A stretch of DNA of 64,000 bases from Nakamurella endophytica (GTDB taxonomy: Bacteria; Actinomycetota; Actinomycetes; Mycobacteriales; Nakamurellaceae), in NCBI RefSeq assembly GCF_014646215.1, contig NZ_BMNA01000002.1:62001-126000 (forward strand), written 5' to 3'. How positions within the stretch are numbered: position 1 is the stretch's first letter; each line of letters begins with the position of its first letter. Made by a program: the position numbers and the translations under genes. Of the stretch, positions 39,156-48,301 are shown piece after piece. The notes under the pieces were generated by a model. That model was not told where the DNA came from. It saw only the letters and a program-made list of their open reading frames with translations, and did no database searches.

Positions 39156-41954
39156 GTGATGGCCACCAGCACGGCAACCGCCCGCAGGTCGACGCGCTCG
39201 GGCACCCGGTCGGCGGCCGGTCGCAGCGCACCGGCAGCCGCGGCCGCGCCCGCCGGGGAGCGTCCGCCGCGGCTGCTGCTGCTGGACGGGCACTCGCTCG
39301 CCTACCGGGCGTTCTTCGCGCTGCCGGTCGAGAAGTTCGCCACCACCACCGGCCAACCCACGAACGCGGTGTACGGCTTCACCTCGATGCTGATCAACCT
39401 GCTGCGGGACGAGACGCCGACGCACGTCGCGGTGGCGTTCGACGTGTCCCGGCAGACCTGGCGCGCCGAGGAGTACCCGGAGTACAAGGCCAACCGGTCG
39501 TCGTCGCCCACCGACTTCCGCGGCCAAGTCGAGCTCGTCAAGGAGGTGCTGGCGGCGCTGCGGATCCCGGTGCTGACGGCGGACAACTTCGAGGCGGACG
39601 ACGTCATCGCCACGCTGACCGTCCGGGCGGCGGCGGAGGGCATGCAGGTCTTGATCTGCACGGGGGACCGGGACGCGCTGCAGCTGGTGACCGACCAGGT
39701 GACCGTGCTCTACCCGCGCAAGGGCGTCTCGGACATGACCCGGTTCACGCCCGAGGAGGTGGCCGAGCGCTACGGCCTGACCCCGGCCCAGTACCCCGAT
39801 TTCGCCGCGCTGCGCGGCGATCCCAGCGACAACCTGCCGAACATCCCCGGCGTCGGGGAGAAGACGGCGGCCAAGTGGATCCGCGACTTCGGTTCGCTGA
39901 CCGCGCTCGTCGACCGGGTCGACGAGGTGCCGGGCAAGGCGGGCGACGCGCTCCGGGCCGCGCTCTCGAGCGTGCTGCAGAACCGGCGGCTCACCGAGCT
40001 GGTCCGCGACGTCGACGTCCCGGCCGATCCGGTGGTCGACCTGCGGATGGCCCCGTACGACCGCGAGGCCGTCCACCGCATCTTCGACAACCTGCAGTTC
40101 AAGGTGCTGCGGGAGCGCCTACTGGAGACCTTCGAGCAGGCGGACGAGACCAGCACCGAGGGGTTCGAGGTCACCGGCGACCGGCTGCGGACGGGGCAGG
40201 TCGGCGGCTGGCTCGCCGAGCACGCGGCGGCCGGCGCCACCGGGCTGCACCTGGCGGGCGCGTGGGCCCCCGGCGGGGGGGACGTGCGCCGGGTGGCGCT
40301 GGCGACCGCGGACGGCGAGGCCGCGGTGCTGGAGACCACCGACCTGGACCAGGACGACGACGCGGCGCTCGCCGCCTGGCTCGCGGACGCCGACCGGCCC
40401 AAGGTCGGCCACGATCTCAAGCCGGCGATCAACGCGCTGGTGGCCCGCGGCTGGACGCTCGGCGGCCTGACCAGCGACACGGCCCTGGCCGCCTACCTGG
40501 CGCTGCCGGGACAGCGGGCGTTCGATCTCGGCGACCTGGTGCAGCGGTACCTGCACCGCACGCTCGACGCCGGCCAGGCCGAGGGCGGCGCGGACCAGCT
40601 CGAGCTGGCGTTCGAGACCGACGACCCGGCGCAGGCCGAGCACGCCGCCGACCAGGCCGACATGATCCAGGCCAGGGCCGTGATCGACCTGGCCGAGGCG
40701 CTGGACCAGCAGCTCGTCGCGTCGGGGCAGCACGACCTGTTGACCGACCTGGAGCTGCCCGTCATGCAGGTGCTGGGACGCATGGAGCGCACCGGCATCG
40801 CGGTCGACGCGGCATATCTCGCCGACCTGCACGCCACCTTCAGCACCGAGGCCGACACCGCCGCGCAGGCGGCGTACGCCGAGATCGGCAAGGAGGTCAA
40901 CCTGGGGTCGCCCAAGCAGCTCCAGGTGGTGCTGTTCGACGAGCTCGGCATGCCGAAGACCAAGCGCACCAAGACCGGCTACACCACCGATGCGGACTCG
41001 CTGGCGGCGCTGTACGAGCAGACCGAGCACCCGTTCCTGGCACACCTGCTGCGGCACCGGGACGTCACCAAGCTCCGGACCACGGTCGAGGGCCTGCAGA
41101 AGGCGGTCGGCGCGGACGGTCGCATCCACACCACGTACCTGCAGACGGTCGCCGCGACCGGCCGGCTGTCGTCCACCGAGCCGAACCTGCAGAACATCCC
41201 GGTCCGGACCGACGAGGGCCGCCTGATCCGCCGGGCGTTCGTGCCGGGCGACGGCTTCGAGTCGCTGATCACCGCGGACTACTCGCAGATCGAGATGCGG
41301 ATCATGGCGCACCTGTCGGGCGACGAGGGGCTCATCGAGGCCTTCCGGTCCGGCGAGGACCTGCACACCTTCGTCGCCATGCGCGCCTTCGGGCTGCCCG
41401 CCGAGCAGGTCACCGGCGAGATGCGGCGCCGCATCAAGGCGATGAGCTACGGCCTGGCGTACGGGTTGTCGGCGTTCGGCCTGTCGGGCCAGCTGAAGAT
41501 CAGCGTGGACGAGGCGCGGCAGCAGATGGAGGCGTACTTCGCCCGCTTCGGCGGCATCCGGGACTACCTGCGCCGCACCGTCGACGTGGCCCGGCAGGAG
41601 GGCTACACGCAGACCCTGCTCGGCCGCCGTCGCTACCTCCCCGACCTGACCAGCGACAACCGGCAGCGGCGCGAGCTGGCCGAGCGTGCGGCGCTCAACG
41701 CGCCCATCCAGGGCAGCGCGGCGGACATCATCAAGGTGGCCATGCTGCGGGTGCAGCGCCGGCTGGACCGGGAGGGGCTCCGCTCGCAGCTGCTGCTGCA
41801 GGTCCACGACGAGCTGGTGTGCGAGGTCGGTCCCGGCGAGCAGGAGGCGCTGACCACGGTGCTGCGCGAGGAGATGGGCGGCGCCTATCCCCTGACGGTC
41901 GACATGGACGTGTCCGTGGGCGTCGGCCGCAGCTGGGACGACGCGGCGCACTAG
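39156..41954 (+). CDS. polA: DNA polymerase I
   Basis: 932-aa replication and repair polymerase. The N-terminal 5'-nuclease domain (~40-335) has LLLLDGHSLAYRAFFAL, ADNFEADDVIATL and GVGEKTAAKW. The middle 3'-5' exonuclease-like domain lacks the acidic DxE motif and looks inactive, as in other actinobacteria. The polymerase domain has Asp708 (ADYSQIEMR), Asp885 (QVHDELV) and the O-helix KAMSYGLAYG with Tyr765 where E. coli has Phe762. The first ~40 residues are a disordered Ser/Arg/Ala extension. GTG 39156 is set by the -10 box; ATG 39159 is the alternative. Confidence 0.95.
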   Translation: MMATSTATARRSTRSGTRSAAGRSAPAAAAAPAGERPPRLLLLDGHSLAYRAFFALPVEKFATTTGQPTNAVYGFTSMLINLLRDETPTHVAVAFDVSRQTWRAEEYPEYKANRSSSPTDFRGQVELVKEVLAALRIPVLTADNFEADDVIATLTVRAAAEGMQVLICTGDRDALQLVTDQVTVLYPRKGVSDMTRFTPEEVAERYGLTPAQYPDFAALRGDPSDNLPNIPGVGEKTAAKWIRDFGSLTALVDRVDEVPGKAGDALRAALSSVLQNRRLTELVRDVDVPADPVVDLRMAPYDREAVHRIFDNLQFKVLRERLLETFEQADETSTEGFEVTGDRLRTGQVGGWLAEHAAAGATGLHLAGAWAPGGGDVRRVALATADGEAAVLETTDLDQDDDAALAAWLADADRPKVGHDLKPAINALVARGWTLGGLTSDTALAAYLALPGQRAFDLGDLVQRYLHRTLDAGQAEGGADQLELAFETDDPAQAEHAADQADMIQARAVIDLAEALDQQLVASGQHDLLTDLELPVMQVLGRMERTGIAVDAAYLADLHATFSTEADTAAQAAYAEIGKEVNLGSPKQLQVVLFDELGMPKTKRTKTGYTTDADSLAALYEQTEHPFLAHLLRHRDVTKLRTTVEGLQKAVGADGRIHTTYLQTVAATGRLSSTEPNLQNIPVRTDEGRLIRRAFVPGDGFESLITADYSQIEMRIMAHLSGDEGLIEAFRSGEDLHTFVAMRAFGLPAEQVTGEMRRRIKAMSYGLAYGLSAFGLSGQLKISVDEARQQMEAYFARFGGIRDYLRRTVDVARQEGYTQTLLGRRRYLPDLTSDNRQRRELAERAALNAPIQGSAADIIKVAMLRVQRRLDREGLRSQLLLQVHDELVCEVGPGEQEALTTVLREEMGGAYPLTVDMDVSVGVGRSWDDAAH

Positions 41955-41962
41955 GGACACGG

Positions 41963-42628
41963 GTGCGCATCCCGCCCGCCGTGGCGCAGGCGATCGCCGA
42001 CGGCCGGGTCACCGCGGCGTTCCGGCGCTGGGATGCTCCGCGGGTGCGGGCCGGCGGCAGCCAGCTCACCTCGGCGGGCGTCGTGGCGTTCGACCGGGTG
42101 ACCGAGGTGGATCCCGCGGTGCTGACGGACGACGACGCCCGCGCCGCCGGCGAGGCGGACCTGGCCGGGTTGCTGCGGTGGCTGACCGGGCGGGCCGGCC
42201 GGGCCGTCTACCGGGTCGACCTGCACTGGGCCGGGCCGGATCCGCGCGTGGCGCTGCGCGACGCGGTACCGGCCGACCCCGCGGAGATGGCCGCCCTCGT
42301 CGCCGCCGTCGACCGGTTGGACCGCGGCCGCCGCACCGGGCCGTGGACCCGGGAGATCCTCGAGTGGATCCGTGACCACCCGGCGACCGTGTCGACGGAG
42401 CTGGCGGCACTGCTGCGCCGGGACCTGCAGCCGATGAAGGCCGACATCCGCCGGCTCAAGGCCGTGGGCCTGACCGTCAGCCTGCCGGTGGGCTACCGGC
42501 TCTCGCCGCGCGGCCAGGCCTATCTGGCGGCCATCGGCGCCGCTCTCACGGCCGCGCCGACGGCCGCTCCGACGGCGGCTCCGACGGCTGCCGGGCCGGA
42601 GTCGCCGGGACCGACGGCCGACAGCTGA
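41963..42628 (+). CDS. ASCH-like domain protein with C-terminal winged-helix-like part
   Basis: 221-aa protein right after polA. The N-terminal half (RIPPAVAQAIADGRVTAAFR, then WDAPRVRAGG and VVAFDRVTEVD) resembles an ASCH/PUA-like fold that binds RNA or nucleotides. The C-terminal half (VSTELAALLRRDLQPMKADI, then LKAVGLTVSLPVGYRLSPRG) reads like a small winged helix. It ends in an Ala/Pro/Thr repeat (APTAAPTAAP). GTG 41963 is 8 bp past the polA stop, so co-transcription is likely. Domain calls are by eye; function unknown. Confidence 0.65.
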   Translation: MRIPPAVAQAIADGRVTAAFRRWDAPRVRAGGSQLTSAGVVAFDRVTEVDPAVLTDDDARAAGEADLAGLLRWLTGRAGRAVYRVDLHWAGPDPRVALRDAVPADPAEMAALVAAVDRLDRGRRTGPWTREILEWIRDHPATVSTELAALLRRDLQPMKADIRRLKAVGLTVSLPVGYRLSPRGQAYLAAIGAALTAAPTAAPTAAPTAAGPESPGPTADS

Positions 42629-42635
42629 CTGCGCA

Positions 42636-42682
42636 CCGGGGCCCGCGGGGGCTGTCCGGCCGCCCGTCCCGCGGCGCCCCGG
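42636..42682. terminator. Convergent terminator after the polA operon
   Basis: CCGGGGC plus CGCGGG on the left (42636-42649) pair with CCCGCG plus GCCCCGG on the right (42668-42682), with small bulges. It fills the 63-bp gap between convergent genes. Confidence 0.6.
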
Positions 42683-42691
42683 ACCGCTGTG

Positions 42692-43501
42692 TCAGCCGGG
42701 CAGGTGGCAGCAGAAGATCGCGGTCCCCGGGAAAATCTCGCCGCGTTCAGGCGACCACTGTCCCCAGCGGCCCTCGAACCCCTCCGGCCACTCCGGTTCC
42801 ACGACGTCGTCCAGCACGAAGCCGGCGGCCCGCAGCTCGCGGACGCGGTCGCCCAGCGTGCGGTGGTGCTCGACGTACGCCGGCACGCCGTCCTGGTCCA
42901 CCTCCACGTAGGGCGACCGGTCGAAGTAGGACTGGATGACGGTCAGCCCGCGCGGCCCGGGGTCGTCCGGGAACATCCAGCGCATCGGGTGGGTCACCGA
43001 GAACACCCACCGCCCGCCCGGCCGCAACACCCGGGCAACCTCGCGCAGCGCGCCGGCCGAGTCGGCGACGAACGGGATGGCGCCGAAGGCGCTGAACGCG
43101 AGGTCGAAGGCGGCGTCGGTGAACGGGAGCTCGCAGACGTCCGCCTGGACGAGCGGCACCGCGACACCGGTCCGGTCCGCGGCGTCCCGGGCGTGCCGCA
43201 GCATCCCGGCGGACAGGTCGAACGCCACCACGTCGGCGCCCCTGGCGCGCAGCCAGCGCGCGCAGGGGGCGGACCCGCAGCCGACCTCGAGCACCCGCCG
43301 GCCCTCGACCTCACCGAGCAGCCGGGCGTCGGCCTCGCGCAGGTTCTCGGGGCACCACACGAAGTCCGCGTCGCCGAGGAAGGCGCCGTGCTCGGCGTGG
43401 TAGTCGTCGGCGTCGGCGTCCCACCACCGGCGGTTCGCCGCACGGGAGCGGGCCTGGTCCGCCCCGATCATCCGGGGCCGCGTCGGGCCGAGCGAGGTCA
43501 C
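42692..43501 (-). CDS. Class I SAM-dependent methyltransferase (type 11)
   Basis: 269-aa methyltransferase. RRVLEVGCGSAPCARWL near residue 67 is the SAM loop, VVAFDLSAGML the strand-2 acid, QADVCELPFTDAAFDLAFS motif post-II, and VLRPGGRWVFSVTHPMRW motif III. The N-terminal RRWWDADADDYHAEHGAFLG is typical of the actinobacterial family next to polA/rpsA. GTG 43501 is chosen since CACGAT lies 6 nt upstream; ATG 43471 is also possible. It faces away from rpsA. The small-molecule or lipid target is unknown. Confidence 0.82.
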   Translation of the reverse strand: MTSLGPTRPRMIGADQARSRAANRRWWDADADDYHAEHGAFLGDADFVWCPENLREADARLLGEVEGRRVLEVGCGSAPCARWLRARGADVVAFDLSAGMLRHARDAADRTGVAVPLVQADVCELPFTDAAFDLAFSAFGAIPFVADSAGALREVARVLRPGGRWVFSVTHPMRWMFPDDPGPRGLTVIQSYFDRSPYVEVDQDGVPAYVEHHRTLGDRVRELRAAGFVLDDVVEPEWPEGFEGRWGQWSPERGEIFPGTAIFCCHLPG

Positions 43502-43582
43502 CTGTCGATCGTGCACCGGGCCGGCAGGGCGCAGGGACGTGGGGCGCAGGGACGGTGGGTGCGCGCGGGTGATCGACGCGGG

Positions 43583-43588
43583 TAGAGT
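43583..43588 (+). promoter_or_regulatory. -10 box of rpsA
   Basis: TAGAGT at 43583-43588 predicts a start near 43595 and a leader of about 230 nt, unlike the leaderless neighbours. Confidence 0.55.
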
Positions 43589-43664
43589 GGACGGAGCGCT
43601 GTGGGTTCGTGCTGCCTCGGAATGGAGCAGGCGCACTCACCAAGCCCTTCGATCGTGCCCGGGT

Positions 43665-43702
43665 CCGCTGACCGGGTGCCGGGTCAGCGGGGGAGCCGGC
43701 AC
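43665..43702 (+). promoter_or_regulatory. Possible pseudoknot in rpsA leader
   Basis: CCGCTGAC (43665-43672) is complementary to GTCAGCGG (43683-43690), and GTGCCGG (43676-43682) to CCGGCAC (43696-43702). Both helices are perfect and their arms interleave, giving H-type pseudoknot order with connecting loops of 3, 0 and 5 nt. If both cannot form at once, they are two exclusive hairpins. The element lies about 125 nt before the rpsA ATG and may be a site for S1 feedback, which is an inference. Confidence 0.5.
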
Positions 43703-43827
43703 ACGTCGACTGCTCCATGATGCCGCCGCGTCGTCGGGCCGCCGTGAAGTCCGCGGCGCACCCCTCTGGTCGCGACCGCGCCCGGCGGCCCACCGATCCC
43801 AGTCCACCCTTCGGAGCACCCCACCAC

Positions 43828-45300
43828 ATGTCAGCCCCCACCGTCCCCACCTCGAACGTCCCGCAGGTCGCGATCAACGACATCGGGTCGGCCGAGGACT
43901 TCCTCGCCGCCATCGACCAGACGATCAAGTACTTCAACGATGGCGACATCGTCGAGGGCACGATCGTCAAGGTCGACCGGGACGAGGTCCTGCTGGACAT
44001 CGGCTACAAGACGGAAGGGGTCATCCCCTCCCGCGAGCTGTCGATCAAGCACGACGTCGACCCCAACGAGGTCGTCGAGCTCGGCGAGCACGTCGAGGCC
44101 CTGGTCCTCCAGAAGGAGGACAAGGAGGGTCGTCTGATCCTGTCCAAGAAGCGCGCGCAGTACGAGCGAGCCTGGGGCACGATCGAGAAGATCAAGGAAG
44201 AGGACGGCGTCGTCTCCGGCACCGTCATCGAGGTCGTCAAGGGCGGCCTGATCCTGGACATCGGCCTGCGCGGCTTCCTGCCCGCCTCCCTCGTCGAGAT
44301 GCGCCGCGTGCGCGACCTGCTGCCCTACGTCGGCCGGCAGCTGGACGCCAAGATCATCGAGCTGGACAAGAACCGCAACAACGTGGTGCTGTCCCGCCGG
44401 CAGTGGCTGGAGCAGACCCAGTCCGAGGTGCGCAGCGAGTTCCTGAACCAGCTCGCCAAGGGTCAGGTCCGCAAGGGCGTCGTGTCCTCGATCGTCAACT
44501 TCGGTGCGTTCGTGGACCTGGGCGGCGTCGACGGCCTGGTGCACGTCTCCGAGCTGTCCTGGAAGCACATCGACCACCCGAGCGAGGTCGTCGAGGTCGG
44601 CCAGGAGGTCACCGTCGAGGTCCTGGACGTCGACATGGACCGCGAACGGGTCTCGCTGTCGCTGAAGGCGACGCAGGAGGATCCGTGGCGGCACTTCGCC
44701 CGGACCCACGCCATCGGCCAGATCGTCCCCGGCAAGGTCACCAAGCTGGTGCCGTTCGGCGCGTTCGTCCGCGTCTACGACGGCATCGAGGGCCTGGTGC
44801 ACATCTCCGAGCTGGCGGGCCGGCACGTGGAGATCCCGGAGCAGGTCGTCACCGTGGACGAGGAGATCTTCGTCCGGGTCATCGACATCGACCTGGAGCG
44901 CCGGCGGATCTCGCTGTCGCTCAAGCAGGCCAACGAGGGCATCACCCCGGAGACGGACTTCGACGAGGTGCGCGCCCAGTACGGCGTGGTCGACCACTAC
45001 GACGAGCAGGGCAACTTCCTGCCGCCGGAGGGCTTCGACGTCGCGACCGGCGAGTGGCTCGAGGGCTTCGACACGCAGCGCGAGGCGTGGGAGAAGCAGT
45101 ACGCCGACGCGCACGCCGTGTACGAGGCGCACCTCAAGCAGATCGCCAGCGCCCAGGCCGCCGACGCCGAGGCCGCGGGCCCGAGCAACTACTCCTCGGG
45201 TTCCGCAGCGACCACCGGCTCGGCCGGCAGCGAGCCCGCCGGCTCGCTGGTCAACGACGAGCAGCTCGCAGCGCTCCGCGAGCGGCTCGCCGGTAGCTGA
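43828..45300 (+). CDS. rpsA: 30S ribosomal protein S1
   Basis: 490-aa RNA-binding protein that helps mRNA bind the ribosome. Four S1 domains are visible: GDIVEGTIVKVDRDEVLLD (~35), VVSGTVIEVVKGGLILDI, GVVSSIVNFGAFVDLGGVDG and IVPGKVTKLVPFGAFVRVYDG, each ending in a SLSLK-like strand in the last two. The C-terminus is a Ser/Ala/Gly-rich flexible tail. ATG 43828 (MSAPTVPTS) is chosen rather than ATG 43717, which lies in the structured leader and would add an Arg/Pro-rich segment foreign to the family. A strong terminator follows. Confidence 0.95.
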   Translation: MSAPTVPTSNVPQVAINDIGSAEDFLAAIDQTIKYFNDGDIVEGTIVKVDRDEVLLDIGYKTEGVIPSRELSIKHDVDPNEVVELGEHVEALVLQKEDKEGRLILSKKRAQYERAWGTIEKIKEEDGVVSGTVIEVVKGGLILDIGLRGFLPASLVEMRRVRDLLPYVGRQLDAKIIELDKNRNNVVLSRRQWLEQTQSEVRSEFLNQLAKGQVRKGVVSSIVNFGAFVDLGGVDGLVHVSELSWKHIDHPSEVVEVGQEVTVEVLDVDMDRERVSLSLKATQEDPWRHFARTHAIGQIVPGKVTKLVPFGAFVRVYDGIEGLVHISELAGRHVEIPEQVVTVDEEIFVRVIDIDLERRRISLSLKQANEGITPETDFDEVRAQYGVVDHYDEQGNFLPPEGFDVATGEWLEGFDTQREAWEKQYADAHAVYEAHLKQIASAQAADAEAAGPSNYSSGSAATTGSAGSEPAGSLVNDEQLAALRERLAGS

Positions 45301-45322
45301 CCCGGCCGGCACAAGCGGCACC

Positions 45323-45358
45323 GACGGGCCGCCCTTCCACCAGGGAGGGCGGCCCGTC
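45323..45358 (+). terminator. Terminator after rpsA
   Basis: Arms 45323-45338 and 45343-45358 form a 16-bp stem (one G-U) with an ACCA loop, 22 bp after the rpsA stop. It is the strongest rho-independent-like hairpin here apart from livJ's, without a long T-run. Confidence 0.85.
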
Positions 45359-45502
45359 GCCGTTCCCGGTCCGTGGTCCCGGCCGTCCAGCGGCCGCCGC
45401 CCGGCGGATGTTCGCCTGGCGCAAGGGTTTCGACGCCACATCGTGACCTTGGAGAACCGGTCGGGCACGGCGGGTCAACGGTCTCCCCACACCGGTGCTG
45501 GT

Positions 45503-45508
45503 TACCGT
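45503..45508 (+). promoter_or_regulatory. -10 box for leaderless lipoprotein transcript
   Basis: TACCGT ends exactly 6 nt before ATG 45515. The same hexamer and spacing precede the S9 peptidase at 56049. Confidence 0.62.
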
Positions 45509-45514
45509 GGAACC

Positions 45515-46276
45515 ATGCGCCGCACCTCGATCGTTCCCGTGATGCTCGCCGTCGCCCTCGCCGTCGGAGCCTGCAACTCGTCGACGTCCGCCCCTCGGAC
45601 GGTCACGTTCACCAACACGGTCACCGGCGCGACGGGTGCCACCGGGACCGGCACGGCCGGATCCGGCGGGTCGGTCACCGTGGTGCCGCCGAGCGGATCG
45701 GCGACCGGCACCGCGGGGACCACCGCAGCCACCAGGACCACCGCCACGCGCACCGCAGCGACCACCACGGCGCCCTCCACGACCAAGTCGTCCGCGGCGC
45801 CGTTCGAGAAGGTGGACCCGCTGAGCGTGAGCTGCGCGCTGCTGCTCACCCAGTCGGACATCAAGAAGGCGCTCGGCGCCACCGTGCCCAGCGGGTCGGT
45901 CCGGGTCAAGGACGTCGCGGACCCGGAGCGCGGCGTGACGGGCAAGGCCCGGTGCCGCTTCGGCAGCACCGACGGCGGCAAGACCGGCAAGGTGACCGTG
46001 CTGCTGACCACCTACAACAACGCCGCCTCGGCGGCCAAGCAGGTCACGCTGACCCGGTCCAGCGAGGAGGACCTGGGTGCCACGTCGTCCGCGGCGACGG
46101 TGCGTGGCTACCCGGCCCGGATCCTGCTGCGCGACGGCGGCCTCATCGTCCTGCAGTACGACACCTGGACGCTGAGCGTGGTCGCGGCCGACAAGCTGGC
46201 ATCCGCGGACAAGCTGACCAGCGGGCTGCCGCTGCTCGCCGAGCAGGTCCTGGCCCGCATCCTGAAGAACGCCTGA
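45515..46276 (+). CDS. Predicted lipoprotein of unknown function
   Basis: 253-aa exported protein. The signal peptide MRRTSIVPVMLAVALAVGAC ends in lipobox VGAC (Cys20), so Lgt would lipidate it. A Thr/Gly/Ala-rich linker of ~75 residues follows, then a ~150-residue domain starting VDPLSVSCALLLTQSDIKKALG, with a second cysteine in GKARCRFGS. This resembles the small DUF3558-like lipoproteins of actinobacteria, but that is weak. The upstream in-frame GTG 45443 is rejected because the -10 box lies between it and ATG 45515. Confidence 0.75.
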   Translation: MRRTSIVPVMLAVALAVGACNSSTSAPRTVTFTNTVTGATGATGTGTAGSGGSVTVVPPSGSATGTAGTTAATRTTATRTAATTTAPSTTKSSAAPFEKVDPLSVSCALLLTQSDIKKALGATVPSGSVRVKDVADPERGVTGKARCRFGSTDGGKTGKVTVLLTTYNNAASAAKQVTLTRSSEEDLGATSSAATVRGYPARILLRDGGLIVLQYDTWTLSVVAADKLASADKLTSGLPLLAEQVLARILKNA

Positions 46277-46289
46277 CGGCCGGCCGGCC

Positions 46290-46309
46290 GCCCGTCCAGC
46301 CGGACGGGC
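46290..46309 (+). terminator. Terminator after the lipoprotein gene
   Basis: GCCCGTCC (46290-46297) and GGACGGGC (46302-46309) form a perfect 8-bp stem with an AGCC loop, 13 bp past the stop. From here to 46653 nothing gene-like is seen. Confidence 0.7.
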
Positions 46310-46653
46310 AGTAGGGCGGTGTCGGCGCCGGGGGAGCGCGCCGGCGGCGCGGCGGGGGGTCGCAGGCTGCGCCCGCCGGCGGCACGCCGCCGACCGGGCC
46401 CGGGCGACGGTCGGCGGGCACCCTCCGCTTGATGGCGGCTCCGGAGGGCGCGCGGCCCCGGACAGCCGACCCGCAACCGTGGAGGCAGGACGTCCCTGCT
46501 CACCCGCCGCCGGTCAGGGCCGGCAGACAGACAACGGACGTGACGCCCGGCAGCTGCCGAAAGGCGGCTCGTCCCGGACCTGCCGGACGGTCGCGATGCA
46601 GGCGGAACCGGGCGCCCGACCGCCGCACCGGAGGCGCGGCCCGCCGGACGCGC

Positions 46654-46851
46654 CTAGAGGGCGTGCGCCGGAGCCGGGCGTCGCAGAGGGCCGGTGACCT
46701 GGTCCGGCACAGCGCGGTGGCGGGCGGGACGGAACAGGGAGCGGAACCAGCCACGCCGCCGCACCTGGACCAGCATGGTGACCGGGACCAGTCCCGGCCC
46801 GCCGGCGCGGTGCCGGCCCATCCCGATCGCCGTCGCGAACGTCGTGCTCAC
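46654..46851 (-). CDS. Small basic protein, 65 aa, unknown
   Basis: The GTG at 46851 has an ideal ribosome site, AGGAGG, 4 nt upstream (complement of CCTCCT at 46856-46861), rare among the leaderless genes here. A -10 TAGCGT lies at 46917-46922 on the same strand, giving a leader of about 60 nt. The product starts MSTTFATAIGMGRHRAGG, has a short apolar run (GLVPVTMLVQV) and then a basic RRRGWFRSLFRPAR segment, perhaps membrane-associating. No domain is recognised. It diverges from coaE. Confidence 0.45.
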   Translation of the reverse strand: MSTTFATAIGMGRHRAGGPGLVPVTMLVQVRRRGWFRSLFRPARHRAVPDQVTGPLRRPAPAHAL

Positions 46852-47010
46852 CGATCCTCCTCGTGCGACCGGCGTCCGACCCCACCCGGGGCGGCCCCAC
46901 CTCGGTCGCTGCTGTCACGCTAGGTCCGGTCGGGGCCGCCGTCGCGCAGGTGCGCGGTGTGTCGTCGGCGCCCACACGAACGGCCCACGAGCACGGGGAA
47001 GGAGGTGGTC

Positions 47011-48204
47011 GTGGCGCTCACGGTGGCGGTGACCGGTGGCATCGGTGCGGGGAAGTCCACCGTCTCGCGGATGCTGGCGGAGCTCGGCGCGACCGTCGTC
47101 GACTCGGACCGGCTGGCTCGGGACGTCGTGGCTCCGGGGACACCCGGGCTGGCCGAGATCGTCCGGACGTTCGGACCGGGTGTCGTCGGCGCGGACGGCG
47201 CGCTGGACCGGGCTGCGCTCGCCGCGGTCGTGTTCGCCGACCCGGAGGCGCGCCGCCGGCTCGAGGCCATCACCCACCCCCGCGTCCGCGCCGCGTTCGA
47301 TGCCGTCGTCCGCGAGGCCGGGCGCGAGGCCGTCGTGGTCAACGACATCCCGCTGCTCCGCGACGTCGCAGCGGCTGCCGCCTTCCACCTGGTGATCGGC
47401 GTCCACGCCCCGGACGAGGTGCGGGTGCGCCGGCTGGTCGGCCGTGGGCTGGCCGAGTCCGACGCCCGGGCGCGGCTGGCGGCACAGATCGACGACCGGG
47501 CGCGGGCCAGGCTGTGCGACCTGTGGTGGTCCAACGACGGCTCCCCGGAGGCCCTCCGACCGCTCGTCGCCGACACCTGGAGGGGTCGCATCCTGCCCTT
47601 CCGGGACGCCGTCCTGGCGGGTGATCCCGCGCAACGCGGCGGCCCCGTCCTCGTGCCGGCCGATCCGGGCTGGCCGGAGGCGGCGGCCCGGCTGGCCGCC
47701 CGGGTCTCCCGGGCGACCGGGGGTGGCCGAGTCGACCACATCGGGTCCACGGCCGTGCCGGGGATGCCGGCCAAGGACGTCGTCGACCTGCAGCTCGCTG
47801 TGGACGACCTCGCGCAGGCCGACCAATGGTCGGACGCGCTGCGGGACGCCGGCTTCCCCCGGGTTCCGGGCCGGTGGAGGGACACGCCGCACCCGCCGGC
47901 CGACGAACCGGCGCTGTGGGACAAGCGGCTGCACGCCAACGCCGATCCGGGCCGTACCGTCAACCTCCACGTGAGGGTGAGAGACAGTCCCGGCTGGCGC
48001 TGGGCGCTGCTCTTCCCGGCCTGGCTGCGCGCCGATCCCGAGGCGGCGGCCGAGTACCTGGCGGTCAAGCGGTGGGCGGCGGTCGACCACGCAGCCGACC
48101 GCACCGCCGCCGGATACGCCGAGGCCAAGGAGCCCTGGATGGCGGAGGCGTACCGGCGCGGACTGGCGTGGGCGCGGCGCACGGGCTGGCATCCCGCCGG
48201 CTGA
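47011..48204 (+). CDS. coaE: Dephospho-CoA kinase fused to a GrpB-like (UPF0157) domain
   Basis: 397-aa protein. Residues 1-195 are dephospho-CoA kinase, the last step of coenzyme A synthesis: P-loop [10 protein letters not shown] (8-16), DSDRLARDV, and ITHPRVR. Residues ~205-375 form a nucleotidyltransferase-fold GrpB domain with [20 protein letters not shown]. The same fusion is known from mycobacteria, where the extra domain is thought to help folding or stability. GTG 47011 has AAGGAGG 5 nt upstream; longer frames are Arg-rich noise. Confidence 0.93.
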   Translation: MALTVAVTGGIGAGKSTVSRMLAELGATVVDSDRLARDVVAPGTPGLAEIVRTFGPGVVGADGALDRAALAAVVFADPEARRRLEAITHPRVRAAFDAVVREAGREAVVVNDIPLLRDVAAAAAFHLVIGVHAPDEVRVRRLVGRGLAESDARARLAAQIDDRARARLCDLWWSNDGSPEALRPLVADTWRGRILPFRDAVLAGDPAQRGGPVLVPADPGWPEAAARLAARVSRATGGGRVDHIGSTAVPGMPAKDVVDLQLAVDDLAQADQWSDALRDAGFPRVPGRWRDTPHPPADEPALWDKRLHANADPGRTVNLHVRVRDSPGWRWALLFPAWLRADPEAAAEYLAVKRWAAVDHAADRTAAGYAEAKEPWMAEAYRRGLAWARRTGWHPAG

Positions 48205-48301
48205 CGCTCAGTCCCGCGCCGTGGGGCCCGAATCCCGGGTCCCGGGTCCCGGGTCGCGGCTGCCGTTGTCGCACGTCAGGGTCGTTGTCGGGGGTGCCGC
48301 G

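Noticed and set aside
38196-40076. Long open frame (626 codons, minus strand) across the minisatellite and polA
   Set aside because: The 78-bp period is a multiple of three, so open frames run through the array in most frames; the sequence beyond it is a shadow of polA.
43717-43827. N-terminal extension of S1 from ATG 43717
   Set aside because: Would add a 37-residue Arg/Pro segment absent from the family and would start just after the leader structure; ATG 43828 gives the canonical N-terminus.
48234-48254. CCCGGGT x3 as a LexA/SOS operator of uvrB
   Set aside because: Does not match the actinobacterial GAAC-N4-GTTC SOS box; it is a short simple repeat.
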